Shown here: positions 55,892 through 64,000 of the stretch, one piece after another
How the letters are laid out: every line of letters begins with the position of its first letter
How positions within the stretch are numbered: position 1 is the first letter of the stretch
NCBI GenBank assembly: GCA_012960225.1
Contig: DUBS01000044.1
Coordinates: 1 to 64,000 of the forward strand
Source of the DNA: Gemmatimonadota bacterium
Lineage (GTDB): Bacteria; Gemmatimonadota; Gemmatimonadetes; Longimicrobiales; Gaopeijiaceae
Direction of reading: 5' to 3'
Length of the DNA stretch: 64,000 nt
Made by a program: the position numbers and the translations under genes
Notes under the pieces: generated by a model
Database searches by the model: none
What the model was told of the DNA's origin: nothing
Seen by the model: the letters and a program-made list of their open reading frames with translations, nothing else

Positions 55892-58800
55892 ATATGAGTT
55901 ATCCCAAGTTACCGGACACGCTGATCCAGATAGAGAAGGAAACCCTCAAGCGCTGGAAAGAGGAAGATCTTTTCCGCCAATCTCTTGCGGCGAACGAGGG
56001 CGGGGAACCCTTCGTGTTCTATGAGGGTCCGCCAACCGCCAATGGACGCCCTGGATTGCACCATGTAATTGGCCGAACGATCAAAGACCTGGTCTGTCGC
56101 TTTCATTCGATGGAGGGTCGGACTGTAACCAGGATCGCCGGGTGGGATACCCATGGCCTACCCGTGGAAATAGAGGCAGAGCAAAAGCTTGGGATAAGTG
56201 GGAAGCCCGAGATTGAAGAGCTTGGTATCAAGGAATTCAATCAAGCCTGTAAGGATTCTGTTTTTACCTATAAGGAGGAATGGGAGGAACTCAGCGAAAG
56301 GATCGGCTACTGGCTGGAATACTGGAGACCGTATGTAACCTTTCGCCCCGACTACATCGAATCAGTCTGGTGGATAGTCAAAGAATTTGCTGAGAAGGGG
56401 TTACTCTATCGTGGCCACAAGAGTGTTCCGTATTGCCCACGTTGTGGAACAGCGCTCTCCTCTCACGAAGTAGCGCAGGGGTATAAGGAGGTCGAGGATC
56501 CTTCACTCACATTCATTGCCCATGTCGTAAATGATCAAGGTGACCCGGATCCGGCGGGTCGTGCTTTCTTGGCCTGGACTACAACCCCTTGGACTGTCCC
56601 CTCTAATACTGGGTTGGCAGTTCATCCGGATCTCACTTACGTGGAGGTTCTGAGTGATAACGGCTGTTACATAGTTGCTGAAAGCCGAGTGGAAGCTCTG
56701 TTTGGCGAAACAGCCACAGTCCGCGCGAAGTGCAAGGGAGTTGAGCTAGCGGGTCTCCGTTATGAGCAGCCGCTAAACCTCGTTCCCGATCCTATAGATA
56801 GTGATAATGGTTGGACTGTCGTTGTGGAGGACTTCGTCAGTGCCGAAGAGGGCACTGGCGTTGTTCACATGGCTCCTGCGTTCGGTGCAGATGACTACGT
56901 AGCCGGCCAAAAGCACGGTCTTCCTATGATCAACCCAATCGATGATGCCGGTTGCTTCATAGATAGTACTGCCTTAGTGGGTGGTCAGTTTGTTAAAGAT
57001 GCTGATTCCGCTTTGGTCGATGAACTTCGCTCGAGGGGAAAGCTTTTTGACATTGGACGAGTAACCCACAGCTACCCACACTGTTGGCGTTGTGCATCAC
57101 CTCTTCTATACGTTGCTCGAGACTCTTGGTTTGCCGCTACGTCACGCTTCCGAAAAACCCTCCTAGCGAACAATGATCAGGTAAAGTGGTATCCGGCGGA
57201 GATCGGAGAGAACCGGTTCGGCGAGTGGCTCCGGGGCAATGTTGATTGGGCACTTTCACGTGACCGCTACTGGGGCACTCCACTTCCAGTCTGGGTTTGC
57301 GACGAAGATAGGGATCATCTTCGGTGGGTTGGATCTTTCTCTGAATTGTCTGAACTAGTTGGAAAACTACCGGAAGACTTTGACCCTCACCGTCCATTCA
57401 TTGATGACTATAGCTGGCCCTGTGCTGAGTGTGCGGGAACGATGAGGCGTACGCCTGAGGTTATTGATGTATGGTTTGATTCAGGTGCAATGCCATTTGC
57501 ACAGTGGCACTATCCCTTCGAAAACAGTGATGAATTTGACACACACTTTCCGGCTGACTTCATCTCGGAAGGACTGGATCAGACTCGAGGCTGGTTTTAC
57601 TCGCTCCTAGCTATCTCGACCTTGCTAGGGAGGGGTACTCCATTCAAGAACGTAATCGTCAATGATCTCGTTTTAGATGCAGAAGGCCAGAAGATGTCCA
57701 AGTCGAAGGGGAATGTGGTCAACCCCTGGGATGCAATCGAAGAACACGGGTCTGATGCTCTGCGTTGGTACTTTATCACTTCTTCAAATCCTTGGGTCCC
57801 TAAGCGATATGATTCAATGGGTGTCAAAGAGGCAGCTCGCCGGTTCTTCGACACGCTTTTTAATACTTATCGATTCTTCACACTTTATGCTTCTGCGGAG
57901 GAGTGGTCTCCATCAGATGCTGACCCCTTACCAGAGGAACGGACGTTGCTGGACAGATGGTTGTTGTCGCGGTTGGATTCTGTAGTCTCTGTCGTGCGAC
58001 AAGATTTAGAGGCTTACCAGATTACCCGTGCCTACAGGGCTCTCGGAGATTTCGTTGTGGAAGACCTATCTAATTGGTATGTGCGCCGGAGTCGTCCTCG
58101 ATTTTGGGGGAATAGTGATATTCAGGATATGAGAGCGGCATTCAGAACTCTATGGGAGGCTTTGAGCACTGTAACTCGGCTTGCCGCCCCGATCATTCCT
58201 TTTTCCTCTGATTGGATGTACCGAGCCCTCACTAACCAAAGTGTTCACCTACAACGCTTCCCGGAAGAAGTCCAATTAATTAATGAAGACCTAGAACAGG
58301 AAATGTCGGCTGCGCGTCTACTGGTTTCACTTGGTCGGGCGGCTAGGGAGGAGGCGCAGATCCGGGTGCGGCAACCGTTAAGGTGTGCTGAGGTAATTTT
58401 GCCGCAAGGCAAGGAGCTCTCTAGCGAGGTCCTCGGTGTCGTCCGGGAAGAACTCAATGTGAAGGACGTGATTTTCCGGTCTAGCTTGGAAGGTCTTGTC
58501 ACGCTTGTGGCGCGGCCGAACTATGCTGCTCTTGGACCAGTATTCGGAAAGGCGACGAATACCGCTGCTGAAGTCATTCGAGCACTATCTCAGGAAAAAC
58601 TGGAGGAATACCGAGACGGAGGGATAGTAGAGATCTCGGTTGATGATCAACTCTACCGTTTGGTAGATGGCGATGTGGAGATTGTCCAGGAAGCTTCGGG
58701 GACCCTTTTAGTAAAGGGGGAAGGCACGACGACTTTGGCGCTTGATACCGAACTCGATGATGAACTGCTGGACGAAGGTATTGCTAGGGAGCTTGTGAAT

Positions 58801-59043
58801 CGGGTTCAGCGACTCCGGAAGGACGCAGGTCTGGAGATTACCGATCGTATAGAGCTAGGCATAGCGGGGGCACCAGGATTGCAGAATGCAACTGCTTCGC
58901 ACCGGGAGTTTATCTCTGGGGAAACGCTTGCGCTTAATCTGGTTGTTGATAACGAGATTGATGGGGAGAAATTTGCTCACCTACGCGAGGTTGAAATCGA
59001 TGACATGCTTGTGCAGATCGGATTGAGCATGGTAACAAAGTAA
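55888..59043 (+). CDS. ileS: Isoleucyl-tRNA synthetase, type 2 (eukaryote-like)
   Basis: It charges Ile tRNA and edits mischarged valine. The 1051 residues have the HIGH-type motif HHVIG (about residue 60), the editing domain CP1 ([19 protein letters not shown]), KMSKSKGN near residue 603, and the anticodon-binding and C-terminal domains. [23 protein letters not shown] and [17 protein letters not shown] are typical of the type 2 subgroup, which lacks the C-terminal zinc finger of the usual bacterial enzyme and is often naturally less sensitive to mupirocin. Sensitivity here is untested. Confidence 0.94.
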   Translation: MNMSYPKLPDTLIQIEKETLKRWKEEDLFRQSLAANEGGEPFVFYEGPPTANGRPGLHHVIGRTIKDLVCRFHSMEGRTVTRIAGWDTHGLPVEIEAEQKLGISGKPEIEELGIKEFNQACKDSVFTYKEEWEELSERIGYWLEYWRPYVTFRPDYIESVWWIVKEFAEKGLLYRGHKSVPYCPRCGTALSSHEVAQGYKEVEDPSLTFIAHVVNDQGDPDPAGRAFLAWTTTPWTVPSNTGLAVHPDLTYVEVLSDNGCYIVAESRVEALFGETATVRAKCKGVELAGLRYEQPLNLVPDPIDSDNGWTVVVEDFVSAEEGTGVVHMAPAFGADDYVAGQKHGLPMINPIDDAGCFIDSTALVGGQFVKDADSALVDELRSRGKLFDIGRVTHSYPHCWRCASPLLYVARDSWFAATSRFRKTLLANNDQVKWYPAEIGENRFGEWLRGNVDWALSRDRYWGTPLPVWVCDEDRDHLRWVGSFSELSELVGKLPEDFDPHRPFIDDYSWPCAECAGTMRRTPEVIDVWFDSGAMPFAQWHYPFENSDEFDTHFPADFISEGLDQTRGWFYSLLAISTLLGRGTPFKNVIVNDLVLDAEGQKMSKSKGNVVNPWDAIEEHGSDALRWYFITSSNPWVPKRYDSMGVKEAARRFFDTLFNTYRFFTLYASAEEWSPSDADPLPEERTLLDRWLLSRLDSVVSVVRQDLEAYQITRAYRALGDFVVEDLSNWYVRRSRPRFWGNSDIQDMRAAFRTLWEALSTVTRLAAPIIPFSSDWMYRALTNQSVHLQRFPEEVQLINEDLEQEMSAARLLVSLGRAAREEAQIRVRQPLRCAEVILPQGKELSSEVLGVVREELNVKDVIFRSSLEGLVTLVARPNYAALGPVFGKATNTAAEVIRALSQEKLEEYRDGGIVEISVDDQLYRLVDGDVEIVQEASGTLLVKGEGTTTLALDTELDDELLDEGIARELVNRVQRLRKDAGLEITDRIELGIAGAPGLQNATASHREFISGETLALNLVVDNEIDGEKFAHLREVEIDDMLVQIGLSMVTK

Positions 59044-59049
59044 GCAACC

Positions 59050-60009
59050 GTGGAAGCACAAACACACAACTTGATAGTCCGAGAGACTGAGGTTGGGCGG
59101 GTCGATCGGATATTGGCCGACCGCCTGGGTCTGTCGCGTACTCGCGTACAGAAACTACTTCTCGGGGGGCTTGTCTCTGTAAATGGAGAGCCTGCGAGAA
59201 AATCCTTAGTTGTTGCTACTGGTGACGAACTCGAAGTGGTCGTTCCGCCTGCACAGCCGGTGAAAATGATCGCTGAAGAGATACCCCTCAACATAGTACA
59301 TGAGGATCATGCTCTGGTGGTTGTCGATAAGCCCGCTGGGATGGTTGTTCATCCTGCTCCGGGTCACCGGTCAGGTACGATGGTTAATGCTCTATTGTAT
59401 CATGTCTCCGATCTTTCTGGAGTCGGAGGAAGACTGCGTCCCGGGATTGTTCACCGGCTAGACCAAGACACATCTGGTCTCTTGGTCGTGGCAAAAACAG
59501 ACCAAGCGCATCATTTTCTTTCGGATGCTTTCAGGGAGCGACGGATTAAGCGTGTTTACCGCGCGGTCGTTTGGGGACACCTCTCCACGACTATGATGAC
59601 TATCAACGCATCATTGGGTCGAGATTCGAAGGATCGGAAGCGCATGGCTGTGCGAGAGGATGGTCGAGTAGCGATCTCCCACCTAAGGGTCCGCGAACAG
59701 TGGGCACGGGCAGATTTTCTTGATGTTCGTCTCCAGACGGGCAGAACACACCAGATCCGGGTACACCTTGCTCACATTGGTCATCCTGTCGTGGCTGATC
59801 CGGTTTACGGAGTGGGGTGGGAGCGGGGCATGGGAGGACCTCAGAGGGCATGGGCTCGTGAGTTGGCGCGTCGAGTTCCCAGACAGTTTCTTCATGCGGC
59901 AGAACTCAGCTTCGAGCACCCGGTAACGGGAATAGAGATGCACTTTGAAGCGGATCTTCCAGATGATTTATCTGGTGTTGTAGCATGGGCACGAGGTGAA
60001 CTTAGCTGA
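59050..60009 (+). CDS. rluD: RluA/RluD-family pseudouridine synthase
   Basis: Members isomerise uridines in 23S rRNA. The 319 residues carry an N-terminal S4 RNA-binding domain (GRVDRILADRLGLSRTRVQKLL) and the catalytic domain with VVDKPAGMVVHPAPGH. The catalytic aspartate is in RPGIVHRLDQDTSGLLVVAK, and LQTGRTHQIRVHLAHIGHPVVADPVYG follows. S4 plus RluD-like core favours RluD (positions 1911/1915/1917), but exact target specificity is inferred. GTG start, six bases after the ileS stop. The lspA often found between ileS and rluD is absent. Confidence 0.92.
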   Translation: MEAQTHNLIVRETEVGRVDRILADRLGLSRTRVQKLLLGGLVSVNGEPARKSLVVATGDELEVVVPPAQPVKMIAEEIPLNIVHEDHALVVVDKPAGMVVHPAPGHRSGTMVNALLYHVSDLSGVGGRLRPGIVHRLDQDTSGLLVVAKTDQAHHFLSDAFRERRIKRVYRAVVWGHLSTTMMTINASLGRDSKDRKRMAVREDGRVAISHLRVREQWARADFLDVRLQTGRTHQIRVHLAHIGHPVVADPVYGVGWERGMGGPQRAWARELARRVPRQFLHAAELSFEHPVTGIEMHFEADLPDDLSGVVAWARGELS

Positions 60010-60075
60010 TTTGCTAGGGGCTATTCTTTGGAGCGAGGCATCTTCTTAGCTCCTTGAGGAGCAGATAGAATACGA

Positions 60076-61029
60076 GTGAGTACTATCTCCGCGCGCGGTG
60101 TTGGTCCGTTCATACTATCCATCACCATATTGGTGGCTGCAACTCCCACCCAGGAAAACTTGACTGATTCACTAGCTGGCGAGCCCTATCGTCGGATTAG
60201 CGGAGAACGTGTATTTATAGATTTTACTGCTAATGACTCACTTGTTGCTGCAGCGGTTTTGGGCTTTTTGGATGGGCAAGTTGGCTTACCAGGACTTCCA
60301 GACTCTGTGCCCGGTACCGTCCGGGCAGTATTAGCTCATTCGCTTGAAGCGTTCGACGAAGTCACGGGATCAGTCGTTCCAGAGTGGAGTGCAGGAGTAG
60401 CAATACCTCGACTTAGCACTTTGGTGGTTACAACAGCAAAGGGATCCCGCCTACTAGATCCAGAGGGGAGACGTACGCTCCGACATGAGTGGGCCCATCT
60501 TGGTTTAGCGGACGCACTTGAGGGTTTACGGGCTCCCCGATGGTTTGATGAAGGTTACGCTCAGTGGGCGTCAGGTGGATTCAGAGCGATGGAAGCTTGG
60601 AAGCTGAGGTTGCTCTTAACACTAGGAAAGGCCCCACCGATGGACTCTCTTACGCTACGATGGCCATCGAATCGGGCTGAGGCAGAATTTGCGTATCTCT
60701 TATCTGCTAGTGCGGTTACCTACCTTCTCAGTGAGAGTGGTGATCGAGGGCTCAAGGTCTTCTTAGAGCGCTGGCGTCTCGACAAAGCCTTTGAGCCCGC
60801 CTTTCGATCCGTGTTTGGTCTTACCACGAGTCAGTTTGAGGAAGATTGGAAGAAACATGTTAAGGACCGATACGGTTGGCTCTTCATTTTGAGTCACTCG
60901 GCCATCTTTTGGATGGCGTTGGCACTCATCTTGCTTCTGGTTGTACAAGTGCGTCGAACTAGAAACCAGGAAAAGATGGCTAGGCTCAGGGCCAGAGAAC
61001 TGCCTGAGCAGCCAGCGTACTGGATATAA
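60076..61029 (+). CDS. Membrane-anchored zinc metalloprotease-like protein (MA clan)
   Basis: A 317-residue protein with an N-terminal signal segment (GPFILSITILVAAT), a gluzincin-like zinc motif RHEWAHLGLADAL (HEWAH near residue 137) and a downstream ligand glutamate in RWFDEGYAQW. A C-terminal membrane helix (FILSHSAIFWMALALILLLVVQV) precedes a basic cytoplasmic tail. The protease domain therefore faces the periplasm. Substrate unknown. GTG start; the gene stands alone between rluD and the NtrC-type regulator. Confidence 0.82.
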   Translation: MSTISARGVGPFILSITILVAATPTQENLTDSLAGEPYRRISGERVFIDFTANDSLVAAAVLGFLDGQVGLPGLPDSVPGTVRAVLAHSLEAFDEVTGSVVPEWSAGVAIPRLSTLVVTTAKGSRLLDPEGRRTLRHEWAHLGLADALEGLRAPRWFDEGYAQWASGGFRAMEAWKLRLLLTLGKAPPMDSLTLRWPSNRAEAEFAYLLSASAVTYLLSESGDRGLKVFLERWRLDKAFEPAFRSVFGLTTSQFEEDWKKHVKDRYGWLFILSHSAIFWMALALILLLVVQVRRTRNQEKMARLRARELPEQPAYWI

Positions 61030-61114
61030 GTGATTGGAGGAGATTGTTCAGATGAGGATAGTTATGAGTCAAGATAGGTGCAGAATAGGGATCTTTGGGG
61101 TATAAGAAGAACAT

Positions 61115-62419
61115 ATGTGTCGCCGGATAATGATCGTTGATGACGATAAGGATGCCCTTGAGGTCTACAGGACCCGCCTAAGTCACGCCGGGTTTGATGT
61201 GGAAATCGCTGAAAGTGCTGAACAGGCACTTTCTCGGGTAAAGAAATTTGATCCAGGTCTAATTGTGACAGACGTACGGATGTCTGGTATGTCCGGGCTA
61301 GAACTTCTGAGCAAAATTCGGGAGGCCATGGAGGGCGTTTACGTTGTCGTCATGACAGGTCATGACGACATGGAAACTGCGGTGACAGCGATGAAATCGG
61401 GTGCTTTCGATTTTCTCGTAAAACCAGTAGATCCGAAGATACTACAAGCTCTAGCAGAACGCTGTTTCCGTGAACTCAATGAGGACGATGAGGGTCCGGA
61501 TACTGAAGATGAAGAAATTACTCTTCGAAGTGGTCAGCTCATCGGCCGTGATCCTCAGATGGTTGAGATCTACAAGACGATCGGTGTCCTGGCACGAAAC
61601 CGTGCAACTGTCCTTATTCGGGGTGAGACGGGAACTGGTAAGGAGGTTATCGCACATGCGATTCATCAGCACTCTGTATTTTCCGGAGAGCCATTCATTG
61701 CAGTCAACTGCACAGCTTTAACAGATACGCTGCTGGAGTCAGAGCTTTTTGGGCACACAAAAGGTTCATTTACAGGAGCGATTAGCGCTAGGAGAGGCTA
61801 TTTTGAGTTAGCGGGTGAAGGGACAATCTTTCTGGATGAAATAGGTGATACGAGTCCGGACTTCCAGACAAAACTCCTTCGAGTCTTACAAGAAAGATCT
61901 TTCTACCCTGTGGGGGGAGAAGAACCCAAAACCACCCATGCTCGTGTGATTGCTGCGACACATCAGCCGGTTGAACAGTTGATAAAGGAAGGCCGGTTCC
62001 GGGAAGATCTCTATTTTCGGCTTAGGGTTGTTGAGATCGTAGTTCCACCCCTGCGAGATCGTCCGGGGGACATCCCTCTCATTGCGAGTGCATTGTTGGG
62101 GCGCGTTCGTGAAGAAACCCACAGGGAGGTGTACCGTATCTCTGATGCAGCACTAGAAAATCTTCTTTCGTATAACTGGCCAGGCAATATTCGGGAGCTT
62201 GAGAACGCTCTAATGAGAGGAGCAATTATTGCGAGAGGATCGGTAATCGGAGAAGACCATCTGGTATTAGGAGATCATGGTGTGACCTCGGATGATCTGA
62301 CCCTGGACCTGGCGATTACTCGTCACGTCCAATGGGTTCTCGCACGATGTGCAGGTGACAAAGCTGCAGCGGCTGAGCTTCTAGGAATCAGTAAGAAAAA
62401 ACTTAAAGATCTTCTCTGA
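61115..62419 (+). CDS. Sigma-54-dependent NtrC-family response regulator
   Basis: A 434-residue activator: receiver domain with phosphorylatable Asp53 (IVTDVRMSGMSG) and Lys103 (LVKPVD). The AAA+ domain has Walker A RGETGTGKEVIAHAIH, the sigma-54-contacting loop in the variant form GSFTGA (usual GAFTGA) and Walker B GTIFLDEIGD. A C-terminal Fis-like helix-turn-helix reads KAAAAELLGISKKKL. No histidine kinase and no sigma-54 promoter are nearby, so the signal and targets are unknown. Confidence 0.94.
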   Translation: MCRRIMIVDDDKDALEVYRTRLSHAGFDVEIAESAEQALSRVKKFDPGLIVTDVRMSGMSGLELLSKIREAMEGVYVVVMTGHDDMETAVTAMKSGAFDFLVKPVDPKILQALAERCFRELNEDDEGPDTEDEEITLRSGQLIGRDPQMVEIYKTIGVLARNRATVLIRGETGTGKEVIAHAIHQHSVFSGEPFIAVNCTALTDTLLESELFGHTKGSFTGAISARRGYFELAGEGTIFLDEIGDTSPDFQTKLLRVLQERSFYPVGGEEPKTTHARVIAATHQPVEQLIKEGRFREDLYFRLRVVEIVVPPLRDRPGDIPLIASALLGRVREETHREVYRISDAALENLLSYNWPGNIRELENALMRGAIIARGSVIGEDHLVLGDHGVTSDDLTLDLAITRHVQWVLARCAGDKAAAAELLGISKKKLKDLL

Positions 62420-62488
62420 GTGATACGTGAATTGATTAGTGTCGTGCCCCCAGATAGCATTAGCGACCCTCTAGCAAGCTGACGGAAT

Positions 62489-62689
62489 ATGGCTAAGAAG
62501 ATTCTACGAAAAATCTCCAAGCCCCCGGTTGCTCTTAAGTTTACGAAAATGAACGCGATGTTGGGTGGTGCGGGACTCATATGCCTAGCGCTTGGATATG
62601 GCTTGCTAGCTCAGGGGTCGATCACCGCCGCCCCACTTCTGTTAGTTCTGGCCTACTTGGTCTTATTGCCTATGGCGATTATCAAGTAA
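62489..62689 (+). CDS. Small two-helix membrane protein
   Basis: A 66-residue protein with a basic start (KKILRKISKPPVALKFTKM) and two hydrophobic helices (about residues 24-40 and 46-64). No family is recognised with confidence; the shape resembles small inner-membrane proteins of unknown role. It sits 69 bases after the NtrC-type gene and 19 bases before the aspartoacylase-like gene. Confidence 0.65.
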   Translation: MAKKILRKISKPPVALKFTKMNAMLGGAGLICLALGYGLLAQGSITAAPLLLVLAYLVLLPMAIIK

Positions 62690-62708
62690 GCGGAGGCCCA
62701 GAAGGAGA

Positions 62709-63767
62709 TTGACGTCCCGTTCTTACTTGAATTATCCAACTCCTGACGAGATGAAACGGATGAGAGACGCCTTCGAGATTGGAAATCGCAGTATCGAATC
62801 AGCAGCCATTAGCCAAGCAGCACTGCACGTAGGTCCTGCTGCTGATGGTCGAAACCGGGAAATTCCGTTGCTCGTTTGTCATGGTGCTACTGAAGGTCCC
62901 ATCCTATGGATCAACGGAGCGACACACGGTGATGAGCCGGAGGGGGCTTTCTCAATCTTTCGCCTCTTTGATCAACTGGATCCCTCAGTGATCTCAGGGA
63001 CAGTCGTCGGCGTTCCAGCCATGAATGTACCAGCTTTCGAAGCAGGCAAACGCGGCGATCCTCTGGATTCATTCACTTACGATATGAATCGGATATACCC
63101 CGGAAGCTTTGATGGCTATCCGACCGAACGCGCAGCATGGGCACATTGGATCGCCATGAAGGATGCTTGTGACCTGCAGATCGCGATTCACTCAGGGGGA
63201 GAACACTCATACCTCGCGCATATGATTTTTGCAGCGGATAACCCTCAGAGCATAGAACTTGCTGCCGCCATGGGCGCGACCTGGGATTTGGTTTTCCGCA
63301 GTGGGGTCGGTGGCAGCAATCCTGCCTCGAAAATGGCGGAACTCAAGAAAGCGGGCATCACCGTAGAACTAGGAGGCAATTGCCGAACACTCACGGGTGA
63401 TTTCCATGCAGTCGCTGATGACCTAGCGACCAGTTATCTGAACGTCATGCGCCATTATGGTATGGTTTCTGGGGACGCTGAGTATGCGCCTGAATGGAGA
63501 ATGGGTCATCAGCAGGCCCTGCTGGCTCCGGCGTCAGGCATGTGGGTTGGTAACCAGGAGTTGGTTTTTGAGAAACCGATCATAGGGGACACACCTCTGG
63601 GGAAGATTTACAATCTCTATGGTGAAGTGTGCGCCGAGGTTGTGGCACCAGAAGATGGTGTGGTATTCGGCCTGCGTTCGAGACCCGCAGTACTTGAGGG
63701 AGAATGGTGCTGCTTCTATGGCATCATTGACGAGGTGTGTAATGATTTGATACCGAGGCGGGGTTAG
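62709..63767 (+). CDS. Succinylglutamate desuccinylase/aspartoacylase-family protein
   Basis: A 352-residue member of the M14-like AstE/AspA zinc hydrolase family. Metal ligands are seen in NGATHGDEPEGA (His73, Glu76) and AIHSGG (His161), with DMNRIYPGSF between them and a C-terminal beta domain ending in GEWCCFYGII. The native substrate is unknown; it could remove acyl groups from amino acids or peptides. The TTG at 62709 is close to AAGGAG; an ATG at residue 15 is an alternative start. It precedes a Tat-exported protein. Confidence 0.85.
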   Translation: MTSRSYLNYPTPDEMKRMRDAFEIGNRSIESAAISQAALHVGPAADGRNREIPLLVCHGATEGPILWINGATHGDEPEGAFSIFRLFDQLDPSVISGTVVGVPAMNVPAFEAGKRGDPLDSFTYDMNRIYPGSFDGYPTERAAWAHWIAMKDACDLQIAIHSGGEHSYLAHMIFAADNPQSIELAAAMGATWDLVFRSGVGGSNPASKMAELKKAGITVELGGNCRTLTGDFHAVADDLATSYLNVMRHYGMVSGDAEYAPEWRMGHQQALLAPASGMWVGNQELVFEKPIIGDTPLGKIYNLYGEVCAEVVAPEDGVVFGLRSRPAVLEGEWCCFYGIIDEVCNDLIPRRG

Positions 63768-63809
63768 TCCGACCGACGGTAACATCGGCTCCTTCCAAGG
63801 GAGGTAGGG

Positions 63810-64000
63810 ATGACAGTCACTCGTCGGCAGTTCACCAAGGTAGCGGGTATAGGCGCTGCCGGTTTGGCTATGGTATGGCAACAGGCCTGTGCTCAGGTCG
63901 CTGAAACAGGTGAAGTTTCAACGGAAACACTACGTACGCTCCTTGATGCGCAGGGCCCGCGCGGCATCTACGAACGCGAAGAAGAGTTCGAACGACTGCG
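63810..64000 (+). CDS. Tat-exported protein, N-terminal part (partial)
   Basis: The gene runs off the right edge. Its first residues are a twin-arginine signal (TRRQFTKVAGIGAAGLAMVW) with a plausible cleavage site after ACA, so the product is exported folded, probably to the periplasm. The mature part visible (about 37 residues, including LRTLLDAQGPRGIYEREEEF) is too short to name. The GGGAGGTAGGG site fixes the start. TatA is encoded at 3301. Confidence 0.85.
   Translation, partial: MTVTRRQFTKVAGIGAAGLAMVWQQACAQVAETGEVSTETLRTLLDAQGPRGIYEREEEFERL

Noticed and set aside
60049-60062. GCTCC-TTGA-GGAGC hairpin after rluD
   Set aside because: Five pairs without a T run; too weak for a terminator.

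Overview
The window reads as chromosomal housekeeping DNA of a diderm bacterium. An LPS-assembly protein, LolA, Lnt, ExbB/ExbD/TonB and a beta-barrel protein show an outer membrane. A YlbF-like protein, CdaA (c-di-AMP synthase), a DUF4321 protein, HrcA, Rex and inositol-3-phosphate synthase are features more often met in Gram-positive lineages. This mixture, a eukaryote-like (type 2) IleS and the LptD tail suggest an uncultured member of Gemmatimonadota. That placement is an inference from protein flavour, not a search result. Base composition looks roughly balanced and genes are densely packed, with many 1-4 base stop/start overlaps and frequent GTG and TTG starts. No prophage, insertion sequence, CRISPR array or defence island was seen.

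Layout. 1-3.6 kb: the end of lptD, an orphan gene on the minus strand, ftcD, a polyprenyl synthase, a DUF4321 protein and tatA, closed by a bidirectional terminator. 3.7-5.5 kb: ppiD on the minus strand. 5.7-16 kb: a TPR protein, aroQ, efp, accB, accC, ftsK, lolA, rimO, a barrel protein and lnt. 16-26 kb: rpmE, prfA, prmC, ylbF-like, ino1, tmk, ctpA, asparaginase, a carboxymuconolactone decarboxylase-like protein, obg and hemW. 26-36.7 kb: hrcA, dnaJ, prmA, a HIT protein, yqeY, a Smr protein, dnaG, a zinc-ribbon coiled-coil protein, recJ, rsmD and coaD. 36.8-41 kb: a STAS protein, rsmA, rex, a metallo-beta-lactamase-fold hydrolase and glyA. 41-47 kb: two small proteins, nnr, thiL, plsC, eno, a DivIC-like protein and a tRNA with anticodon CAT. 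47-55 kb: a GDPD phosphodiesterase, tilS, a broken hpt, ftsH, cdaA and an exbB-exbD-exbD-tonB operon. 55-64 kb: yggS, ileS, rluD, a membrane-anchored metalloprotease, an NtrC-type regulator, a small membrane protein, an aspartoacylase-like protein and the start of a Tat-exported protein.

Functional groups. Translation and its quality control are strongly represented (efp, rpmE, prfA with prmC, rimO, prmA, obg, rsmA, rsmD, tilS, ileS, rluD). Envelope biogenesis follows (lptD, lolA, lnt, ppiD, ctpA, plsC, TonB system, ftsH), then DNA replication and repair (dnaG, recJ, ftsK, tmk).

The most informative non-routine observations are three. First, an internally deleted, frame-shifted hypoxanthine phosphoribosyltransferase remains exactly where hpt normally sits between tilS and ftsH. 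Second, a perfect Rex operator palindrome lies just upstream of rex. Third, a stand-alone protein resembles only the C-terminal part of MutS2. I found no convincing novel multi-gene system.
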